A stretch of 5,764 nucleotides of DNA, taken from an uncultured Eubacteriales bacterium (GTDB taxonomy: Bacteria > Bacillota > Clostridia > Christensenellales > Borkfalkiaceae). Below, in pieces: positions 1 to 4,814 of the stretch (its first letter is position 1; each line of letters opens with the position of its first letter). Position numbers and translations under genes: made by a program. The stretch spans positions 1 to 5,764 of the forward strand of contig CATJZR010000042.1 of assembly GCA_949745625.1 (NCBI GenBank), given 5' to 3'. The notes beneath the pieces were generated by a model, which was not told where the DNA came from, did not search any database, and saw nothing but the letters and a program-made list of their open reading frames with translations.

Positions 1-1440
1 ACCCATTACCTCTATTTCGCCGCAGTCGGGGCAGACCCAGACGGGCAGAGGCGTACCCCAGTATCTGTCGCGGGAAAGGCCCCAATCGATTACGTTTTCG
101 AGGAAGTTGCCCATTCTGCCCTCTTTAATAGTGTCGGGCATCCAGTTGACCGAGCGGTTTGCGGCGATTATCTCGTCCTTTACCTTCGTAACTTGCACAA
201 ACCAGCTCGATTTTGCGTAGTACAGAAGCGGCGTGTCGCAGCGCCAGCAGTGCGGATAGTCGTGTTCGAATGGCACAACCTTGAACATAAGTCCCTTATT
301 TTCGAGTATTTCAAGAATAATTTTATCGGCTTTTTTAGCAAAAATCCCGTCAAGCTCGGCAAACCTTGCGTCAAAGCAGCCCTTTTCGTTGACAAGCTGA
401 ATTACGGGTAAACCGTAACGCTTACCGACCTTGTAGTCGTCCTCGCCGAATGCGGGCGCAATGTGTACGACGCCCGTTCCGTCGCCCATGGTGACGTAAC
501 CGTCGCATACGACGTAATGCGCTTTTTGCGGCACGTTTGCGGGCGAAATTCGCTTTATTTCCTCTGAAGTCTGCGGGAAGAGAGGCTCGTATTCAAGCCC
601 TTCCCACTCTCTACCAGCCCTTTTTTCGAGAACGGTATATTCCTCGAAAAAGCTTCCGACAAGCGCTTCGGCAAGTATATACCTTACTCCGTCTGTCTCT
701 ATTTTTACATACGGCTCGTCGGGGTTCATACATAACGCTGCGTTAGAAGGTAACGTCCAGGGCGTGGTAGTCCAGGCGAGAATGTATTCGTCCTTTTTAC
801 CCTTTACCTTAAAGCGCGCGACGGCGGAATTTTCCTTAACCTTTTTATAGCCCTGCGCAACCTCGTGCGAGGAAAGCGCCGTTCCGCAGCGCGGGCAGTA
901 GGGCACGATTTTGTGACCCTTATACAGCAGCCCCTTTTTGTGCATTTCCTTTAACGCCCACCACTCCGACTCGATATACTTGTCGTCGTAGGTTATATAG
1001 GGATTGTCCATATCGACCCAGTAGCCGACTGCCTCGGACATTCTTTCCCATTCGCCCTTGTACTTCCATACAGACTGCTTGCACTGCTTGATAAACGGCT
1101 CTATGCCGTATTCCTCAATCTGCTCTTTGCCGTCGAGGCCGAGCGATTTTTCAACCTCGAGCTCAACCGGCAGACCGTGGGTATCCCAGCCCGCTTTCCT
1201 TAAAACGTGCTTGCCCTTCATGGTCTGATAGCGCGGAATAATGTCCTTCATAACGCGCGTTAAAATATGCCCTATATGCGGCTTCCCGTTGGCTGTAGGG
1301 GGTCCGTCGTAAAACGAGAATTCTTCCCCGCCCTCGTTTTTGCCGACGCTGCTTTCGAAAATATCGTTCTGCTTCCAGAACTCTATAATTTCCTTTTCAC
1401 GCTCGACAAAGTTTAAAGAAGTATCAACCTTTTTGTACAT
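1..1440 (-). CDS. ileS: Isoleucine--tRNA ligase, N-terminal 480 residues (3' end cut by window edge)
   Basis: This cytoplasmic enzyme activates isoleucine with ATP and attaches it to tRNA-Ile. The visible protein starts MYKKVDTSLN. The class I signature is in DGPPTANGKPHIGH, with HIGH at residues 55-58, followed by RKAGWDTHGLPVELEVEK (81-98). The CP1 editing insertion shows WTTTPWTLPSN (223-233) and GTGVVHIAPAFGEDDY (321-336). Three Cys-X2-Cys pairs (182/185, 398/401, 470/473) fit the zinc-binding positions of long IleRS proteins. The wording around HIGH and the SVWKYKGEWERMSE segment resemble the eukaryote-like type 2 IleRS more than the E. coli type (inference from remembered family sequences). 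The KMSKS loop and anticodon-binding domain lie beyond the left edge; full proteins are about 1,000 residues. The ATG at 1438-1440 follows a strong Shine-Dalgarno and an isoleucine T-box leader. No internal stop or frameshift is seen. Confidence 0.98.
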   Translation of the reverse strand, partial: MYKKVDTSLNFVEREKEIIEFWKQNDIFESSVGKNEGGEEFSFYDGPPTANGKPHIGHILTRVMKDIIPRYQTMKGKHVLRKAGWDTHGLPVELEVEKSLGLDGKEQIEEYGIEPFIKQCKQSVWKYKGEWERMSEAVGYWVDMDNPYITYDDKYIESEWWALKEMHKKGLLYKGHKIVPYCPRCGTALSSHEVAQGYKKVKENSAVARFKVKGKKDEYILAWTTTPWTLPSNAALCMNPDEPYVKIETDGVRYILAEALVGSFFEEYTVLEKRAGREWEGLEYEPLFPQTSEEIKRISPANVPQKAHYVVCDGYVTMGDGTGVVHIAPAFGEDDYKVGKRYGLPVIQLVNEKGCFDARFAELDGIFAKKADKIILEILENKGLMFKVVPFEHDYPHCWRCDTPLLYYAKSSWFVQVTKVKDEIIAANRSVNWMPDTIKEGRMGNFLENVIDWGLSRDRYWGTPLPVWVCPDCGEIEVMG

Positions 1441-1445
1441 AAAAA

Positions 1446-1452
1446 CTCCTTA
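1446..1452 (-). promoter_or_regulatory. Ribosome binding site of ileS
   Basis: On the minus strand this reads TAAGGAG, followed by five T residues and the ATG at 1440. It is close to the ideal anti-16S sequence and spacing and fixes the ileS start. It lies downstream of the T-box terminator, so ribosomes see it only on read-through transcripts. Confidence 0.85.
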
Positions 1453-1464
1453 GCTTTTATTTAT

Positions 1465-1495
1465 AAAAAAAGATGCCCAAATCATTTTGGACACC
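1465..1495 (-). terminator. Intrinsic terminator of the ileS T-box leader
   Basis: On the minus strand GGTGTCCAAA (1495-1486) pairs with TTTGGGCATC (1481-1472) in ten base pairs, two of them G-U, closing the tetraloop ATGA. Seven T residues follow (1471-1465). The 5' arm contains CCAAA, which the antiterminator needs for pairing with TTTTGG at 1519-1514, so the two structures are mutually exclusive. This is the default OFF state of the riboswitch. Confidence 0.9.
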
Positions 1496-1697
1496 GAAAG
1501 TGCTTATAAACCACCAAAACAAACTGACATTTGTTGTAACTTGTAACGGGTTACAAATCCGCGCAAAACTACTCGGTGTAGTAGACCTTTCGCAATGCGG
1601 GCTAAAAGGTGATAGGCTGAGAACCTGCTTGCTTTCTCACACCAACCGAAAGCTCTCTGAAAAGCGCAGTAAAAAGCCGTTGTCCTTTGTCATAGCC
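1465..1697 (-). promoter_or_regulatory. T-box riboswitch (tRNA-Ile sensing) of ileS
   Basis: The leader RNA binds uncharged tRNA-Ile and then favours an antiterminator, raising ileS transcription when isoleucyl-tRNA is scarce. Reading the minus strand, Stem I can be drawn from three helices: GGCTA (1697-1693) with TAGCC (1604-1600), AAAGG (1688-1684) with CCTTT (1609-1605), and GGCT (1678-1675) with AGCC (1618-1615). The specifier loop lies between the last two, and its 3' side TATCA (1614-1610) carries codon ATC (1613-1611) for isoleucine, followed by A as is usual. The distal part has the hallmark AGAGAG (1658-1653) and the helix GCTTTC/GAAAGC (1653-1648/1636-1631) closing loop GGTTGGTGTGA. 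The T-box bulge TGGT (1513-1510) would pair with the tRNA end ACCA. Antiterminator helix TTTTGG (1519-1514) with CCAAAA (1490-1485) excludes the terminator. The usual ACCGCG after TGGN is not conserved here. Specifier and downstream gene agree, so the call is secure. Confidence 0.93.
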
Positions 1698-1711
1698 TTT
1701 AATTAAATTTT

Positions 1712-1890
1712 TCACATAATTGTTTCACTATTCTGCGCGCAACAATTATCGTGACTTTAAGGCGTTGCCCTATTTGCGCAAATCACCATGGGCAAACACT
1801 TATATAATTTGCTACAAATTCACCTACCGAGGCGAAGGTTTTCGCAAATTGGATTGCGCTGCGCAAAAATATGATTTTGCTTGCGCCGTT
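1712..1890. repeat. Structured intergenic repeat, copy A
   Basis: This copy is homologous to 4197-4372, in the same orientation. Plus-strand layout: TCAC (1712-1715); an end hairpin ATAATTGTT (1716-1724) with AACAATTAT (1741-1749), loop beginning TCACT; then C and GTGA (1751-1754), which can pair with the outer TCAC; then CTTTAAGGCGTTGCCCT (1755-1771). A central hairpin follows, with TTTG+CAAAT (1773-1776, 1779-1783) against ATTTG+CAAA (1807-1811, 1815-1818). A conserved right block of about 73 bases runs to 1890 and holds ACCT/AGGT (1822-1825/1836-1839), TTGCGC-T-GCGCAA (1854-1866) and GCAAAA/TTTTGC (1863-1868/1875-1880). It lies between tsaD and the ileS T-box and includes the candidate ileS promoter. 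No coding capacity is credible. The family is not recognised; a REP-like or non-autonomous mobile repeat and a structured RNA are both possible. Confidence 0.85.
1716..1745 (-). promoter_or_regulatory. Candidate promoter of the ileS leader
   Basis: On the minus strand TTGTTG (1745-1740) is followed after 18 bases by AATTAT (1721-1716), a weak sigma-A-like pair (four of six matches to TATAAT in the -10). Transcription would begin near 1709, about 12 bases before T-box Stem I starts at 1697. The two boxes sit in opposite arms of the end hairpin of repeat copy A. A second -10 candidate, TTTAAT at 1707-1702, lacks a well-spaced -35 and would start inside Stem I. Assignment is by position and weak consensus only. 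Confidence 0.3.
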
Positions 1891-1946
1891 CATAATTTAA
1901 TTATATTTATTTAATTTAAAAAAGTAAAGCAAATTGAAACAAAAAT
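1891..1946. other. AT-rich spacer downstream of tsaD
   Basis: This 56-base stretch between the tsaD stop and repeat copy A is almost entirely A and T. I see no GC-rich hairpin followed by a T-run in the minus direction, so there is no convincing intrinsic terminator for tsaD. AATTTAATT (1894-1902) is the inverse complement of AATTAAATT on the other side of the repeat (1701-1709). In such AT-rich sequence this may be chance. Confidence 0.4.
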
Positions 1947-2951
1947 TTATTTTAACGGTATCTGGGCGCAGGCGTTCAGCGTCATATCCGCAAAATTCCC
2001 CTCACGGTACTGAACAAGCCCTTCCGCCGCTATCATTGCAGCGTTGTCGGTACAGTATCTCTTTTCGGGGAGAATAAGCCGTAGCCCTGCCTTATTACAT
2101 TCAGACTGCAAACGCGTGCGCAGATAATCATTGGCGGCAACACCGCCGCCGACAGTCACCGTATCTACGCCCAGCGCCGCCGCGCTGTCCACGGTTTTTT
2201 TAATAAGTGGGTCTATTGCCGTTTTCTGAAAAGACGCCGCGACGTCCTCTCTTTTAACTTCGCCGCCCTTTTGCTCGGCGTTATGACAGTAGTTGATTAC
2301 CGCGGTTTTAAGCCCGCTGTACGAAAACGCGCTGCCGCGAATAAGCGGCGACGGAAATTTAATGCTTGCGCTGCCGCTTTCGGCAAGACGCTGTACATTG
2401 GGCCCGCCGGGATAAGGCAGTCCGAGAATACGCGCGACCTTGTCGAACGCTTCACCGACGGCGTCGTCGGTTGTCGAGCAAAGCACTTCGAACCCGGTAA
2501 AAGCTTTAACGTGAATAACCGCGGTATGTCCGCCGCTTGCAAGCAGCGTTACGTAGGGCGGTTTAAGCGCGCCGTCAGTAAGATACGCCGCCGACAGATG
2601 ACCGCGGATATGGTTTACCGCGATAAGAGGCACCTTTAAGGCGTATGCAAGCGACTTTGCAAACGACAGTCCCACAAGTAACGCGCCCAAAAGTCCCGCG
2701 CCGTAGGTTACCGCAACAGCATCGATGTCGCGTAAGTCCACGCCTGCTTCCGCTACCGCTTGGTTTACCGCCTCGTCCACCGCCTCGGTGTGTGCGCGCG
2801 AGGCAATCTCGGGAACCACCCCGCCGTATTTTGCCTGTTCGGCAGCGGAAGAAAAAATCACGTTCGACAAAAGCTGTCTGCCGCGAATTACCGCGGCAGA
2901 CGTTTCGTCACAACTCGATTCGATTCCTAAAATTACAGGATTTTCTTTCAT
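1947..2951 (-). CDS. tsaD: tRNA N6-adenosine threonylcarbamoyltransferase TsaD
   Basis: TsaD, with TsaB and TsaE, transfers threonylcarbamoyl from threonylcarbamoyl-AMP to A37 of tRNAs that read ANN codons, forming t6A in the cytoplasm. The 334-residue protein has the usual length. Visible motifs of the ASKHA/Kae1 family are ESSCDET (11-17), the metal-ligand histidines in NHIRGH (H114, H118), SGGHT (139-143), GEAFDK (166-171), YPGGP (180-184), GGGVAAN (268-274) and the C-terminal metal-binding aspartate in TDNAAMI (D302). The ATG at 2949-2951 gives the normal N-terminus. Its Shine-Dalgarno is weak (GGA at 2962-2960), and the start overlaps the stop of a possible upstream small frame as ATGA, so translational coupling is plausible. 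prfB lies 134 bases upstream. Isoleucine codons are ANN, so t6A and the nearby ileS bear on the same tRNA-Ile. Confidence 0.98.
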   Translation of the reverse strand: MKENPVILGIESSCDETSAAVIRGRQLLSNVIFSSAAEQAKYGGVVPEIASRAHTEAVDEAVNQAVAEAGVDLRDIDAVAVTYGAGLLGALLVGLSFAKSLAYALKVPLIAVNHIRGHLSAAYLTDGALKPPYVTLLASGGHTAVIHVKAFTGFEVLCSTTDDAVGEAFDKVARILGLPYPGGPNVQRLAESGSASIKFPSPLIRGSAFSYSGLKTAVINYCHNAEQKGGEVKREDVAASFQKTAIDPLIKKTVDSAAALGVDTVTVGGGVAANDYLRTRLQSECNKAGLRLILPEKRYCTDNAAMIAAEGLVQYREGNFADMTLNACAQIPLK

Positions 2952-3049
2952 ATAAAGCGTCCGTCGGTTTCTATAAGCAAGCAGTACAATGAAACCGCGT
3001 AAACCGCAAGGGAGTTTACAATGAAGTAAATGACCGCAGCGGTGCGCAA
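2948..3049 (-). CDS. Possible 33-residue membrane peptide between prfB and tsaD
   Basis: From a TTG at 3047-3049 the minus strand encodes a 33-residue peptide beginning MRTAAVIYFI and ending ETDGRFI, with one hydrophobic stretch long enough to span the membrane. Its TGA (2950-2948) overlaps the tsaD ATG as ATGA, a typical coupling arrangement. The frame is open all the way back to the prfB TAA, 45 codons in total, and is in phase with prfB. There is no ATG or GTG start and no clear Shine-Dalgarno before the TTG, so it may be a chance open stretch, a gene remnant or a real small protein. No family is recognised. Confidence 0.3.
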   Translation of the reverse strand: MRTAAVIYFIVNSLAVYAVSLYCLLIETDGRFI

Positions 3050-3085
3050 GGTTGAAGCCGTAATGCGTAGCTTAGAGGAAGCGAC

Positions 3086-4186
3086 TTATATTGTTTTCTT
3101 TAAATAGTCGATTATGAAGCCTTGAATATCCCCGTCCATAACCGCCTGCACGTTGGAATTTTCGTAACCGGTGCGGTGGTCTTTGACAAGCGTATAAGGG
3201 CAGAACACGTACGAACGTATCTGACTGCCCCATTCTATTTTTTTTATTTCGCCCTTTATGGCGGCATCCGCGGCCTCGCGCTCGGCAATCTGCCTTTCGA
3301 TAAGCTTTGCCCTGAGATACTGGAACGCCATTTCCTTGTTTTGAAGCTGGCTGCGCTCGTTCTGACAAGTTACGACTATACCCGTAGGAAAATGGGTTAT
3401 TCGTATTGCGGTTTCGGTTTTATTGACCTTCTGACCGCCCGCGCCCGAAGAGCGGTAAACGTCGATACGTATATCCTCATCGCGGATTTCAACGTCCTTT
3501 TCGTCGTCAACCTCTGGCATGACTTCAAGCGATGCAAACGATGTGTGTCTGCGCTTGTTTGAATCGAACGGTGAAATTCTTATAAGACGGTGAACACCCT
3601 TCTCCGCCTTTAAAAAGCCGTACGCATTTTCGCCCTCTACGCGGAAGGAAACGCTTTTCAGCCCCGCCTCGTCGCCGTTCTCAAAATCGAGCTCGGTTAC
3701 CTTAAAGCCCGCTCTCTCGCAATAGCGGGTATACATTCTGTACAGCATCCCCGTCCAGTCGCAAGCCTCGGTGCCGCCCGCGCCCGAGTGCAGGTTTAGT
3801 ATTGCGTTGTTGGCGTCGTATTCGCCGCGCAACAGCGCACGGATACGCATCTGATCTATATCCTCGTCGGCTAACGAAATCATACTTTCCAGCTCGGGAA
3901 TAAGGCTTTCGTCGTCCGCCTCTTCGATTAAGTCGATAAACGCAAACGCGTCTGCAAGGGCAGCCGCGCCCTTTTCGTAAGAGCGTATTTTATTTTCAAC
4001 AGCCGAAATTTCCCTGCCGACTCTCTTCGACTTTTCCAAGTCCTGCCAGACTGCGGGGTCCTCCTGTTCCTTTTTCAGCTCGTCGAGCTTTGTGCCCAGA
4101 TTGTCTATATCGAGCGCGTATTTAGCCTCCGACAGAGTGTCGGAAAGCGATTTTAATTTTAATCTGTAATCGTCTGCTTTAAACAT
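3086..4186 (-). CDS. prfB: Peptide chain release factor 2 (RF2)
   Basis: RF2 recognises UAA and UGA in the ribosomal A site and triggers hydrolysis of peptidyl-tRNA. The 366-residue protein carries the codon-reading tripeptide SPF at 205-207 in RISPFDSNKRRHTS, and the catalytic GGQ at 250-252 in SSGAGGQKVNKTE; both sit at the residue numbers known from E. coli RF2. The residue before the GGQ loop equivalent to E. coli 246 is Ser. The N-terminal helical domain precedes HSGAGGTEACDW (133-144). At the place where many bacteria have the autoregulatory CTT TGA C frameshift, this gene reads CTC GAT ATA in phase (codons 25-27), so it is translated without a shift. The start ATG at 4184-4186 follows GAGAGG. 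Between the secA region and prfB lie an extra gene and repeat copy B. The stop is TAA, one of RF2's own codons. Confidence 0.98.
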   Translation of the reverse strand: MFKADDYRLKLKSLSDTLSEAKYALDIDNLGTKLDELKKEQEDPAVWQDLEKSKRVGREISAVENKIRSYEKGAAALADAFAFIDLIEEADDESLIPELESMISLADEDIDQMRIRALLRGEYDANNAILNLHSGAGGTEACDWTGMLYRMYTRYCERAGFKVTELDFENGDEAGLKSVSFRVEGENAYGFLKAEKGVHRLIRISPFDSNKRRHTSFASLEVMPEVDDEKDVEIRDEDIRIDVYRSSGAGGQKVNKTETAIRITHFPTGIVVTCQNERSQLQNKEMAFQYLRAKLIERQIAEREAADAAIKGEIKKIEWGSQIRSYVFCPYTLVKDHRTGYENSNVQAVMDGDIQGFIIDYLKKTI

Positions 4187-4192
4187 AAAAAA

Positions 4193-4198
4193 CCTCTC
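4193..4198 (-). promoter_or_regulatory. Ribosome binding site of prfB beside the repeat hairpin
   Basis: On the minus strand GAGAGG (4198-4193) is followed by six T residues and the ATG at 4186. It overlaps the outer GTGA (4200-4197) of repeat copy B, whose GTG can pair with CAC across the end hairpin at 4201-4233. The structure therefore touches the upstream edge of the Shine-Dalgarno and could limit ribosome access. The site itself is of moderate strength. Confidence 0.65.
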
Positions 4199-4372
4199 AC
4201 GAAATTTTAGTCACTCGTGACGCCTAAAATTTCCGTGGCTTTAGGGCGTTGCCCTCTTTGCGCGATTGTAGATTGCTCTCCAAACTTATAATCGCGCAAA
4301 TTCACCTACTGAGGCGCAGGTTTGCGCAAATTGGGTTGCGCGGCGCAAAAGCGTGGTTTTGCTTGCGCCGTT
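4197..4372. repeat. Structured intergenic repeat, copy B
   Basis: Second copy of the repeat at 1712-1890, same orientation. Plus-strand layout: TCAC (4197-4200); an end hairpin GAAATTTTAG (4201-4210) with CTAAAATTTC (4224-4233), perfect over ten pairs, whose loop holds TCAC-TC-GTGA; then C and GTGG; then the small hairpin AGGGC-GTT-GCCCT (4243-4255). The central hairpin TTTGCGCGATT (4257-4267) pairs with AATCGCGCAAA (4290-4300) over eleven perfect pairs. The right block (about 73 bases to 4372) differs from copy A at about nine positions and contains TTGCGC-G-GCGCAA (4336-4348) and GGCGCAA/TTGCGCC (4342-4348/4363-4369). Its right end runs to the TAA stop of the 146-residue gene (4371-4373), and its left end overlaps the prfB Shine-Dalgarno. 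It fills the whole 184-base gap between these genes. Confidence 0.87.
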
Positions 4373-4811
4373 AATTTATAAATATAACTCCTACAACAAT
4401 GATAGCAATACCGAATGTAAGAAAAATAGGTAGTAATATTGCTATTGACCTTTTGGCATTTTGCCTTCTAAAAGCGTATACTTCGTCATCGGGGGTCTGG
4501 TCAAAATAGAATGGCGCACCTGCAAAACCATTATTAACAACTATTCCCGAAACTTCAATGTCATCTTCTCCTACGGGTATTTTATACATATCGTTCCATA
4601 AGTTTTTCGCCCATTTATAGAAAATTGCAAAGAGTTTACGACTTTCGTTATCAATTTCAAATGTTGCGGCTTCACCGTTTTTAAGCTTTCCTAAAAGTCT
4701 GCACTTAACTCCGCATATAACAGTATCACCTTCGGTATCTTCGATATAAAGTTTTACTTTTCCCGCAAAGCCCAAATACGAATTTCTTCTTCCAACAGTA
4801 AGCTTTCTCAT
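4371..4811 (-). CDS. Hypothetical tail-anchored membrane protein
   Basis: The 146-residue product is of unknown function. Residues 1-115 look soluble and largely beta-type, with a run of charged and aromatic residues (FYKWAKNLWNDMYKIP, 64-79). One hydrophobic segment (about 122-145, rich in Ile, Leu, Val and Phe) ends the protein and is preceded by RRQNAKR. By the positive-inside rule this suggests a C-terminal anchor with the soluble part in the cytoplasm. There is no signal peptide. The start ATG (4811-4809) is three bases after the secA stop and has no good Shine-Dalgarno, so translation probably depends on ribosomes finishing secA. Two sampled 60-base lines of this gene are 35 and 37% GC, against 57 and 63% in two lines of secA, so the gene may be acquired. 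The stop falls at the right border of repeat copy B. I recall similar anonymous proteins in gut clostridia but cannot name a family. Confidence 0.8.
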   Translation of the reverse strand: MRKLTVGRRNSYLGFAGKVKLYIEDTEGDTVICGVKCRLLGKLKNGEAATFEIDNESRKLFAIFYKWAKNLWNDMYKIPVGEDDIEVSGIVVNNGFAGAPFYFDQTPDDEVYAFRRQNAKRSIAILLPIFLTFGIAIIVVGVIFIN

Positions 4812-4814
4812 ATT

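Noticed and set aside
1473..1706. Plus-strand open frame of 77 codons
   Set aside because: It is antisense to the T-box riboswitch, whose paired elements explain the sequence fully.
1712..1754. Pseudoknot between the loop TCAC of the end hairpin and GTGA after the stem
   Set aside because: The outer TCAC before the stem can pair with the same GTGA as a simple extension of the hairpin, which is the simpler reading and holds in both copies.
1863..1902. Right-end hairpin of the repeat as an intrinsic terminator
   Set aside because: In neither direction is the hairpin followed directly by a run of T, so it does not fit a Rho-independent terminator.
1701..1902. Transposon with terminal inverted repeats AATTAAATT/AATTTAATT around copy A
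   Set aside because: The arms are pure A and T in an AT-rich spacer, and copy B has no equivalent flanks.
1720..1914. Plus-strand open frame of 64 codons
   Set aside because: It lies almost entirely within repeat copy A, the equivalent frame in copy B is broken, and it has no ribosome binding site.
2271..2992. Several plus-strand open frames of up to 122 codons
   Set aside because: They are antisense to tsaD or its leader, whose protein has all family motifs; the translations are Arg- or Pro-rich and look like no protein.
3072..3562. Alternative-frame open stretches over prfB on both strands
   Set aside because: They are shadows of the intact RF2 frame, which contains the GGQ and SPF motifs at the expected positions.
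1712..4372. CRISPR array or tandem repeat locus
   Set aside because: The two copies are long, 2.5 kb apart and separated by genes, with no regular short repeats and spacers.
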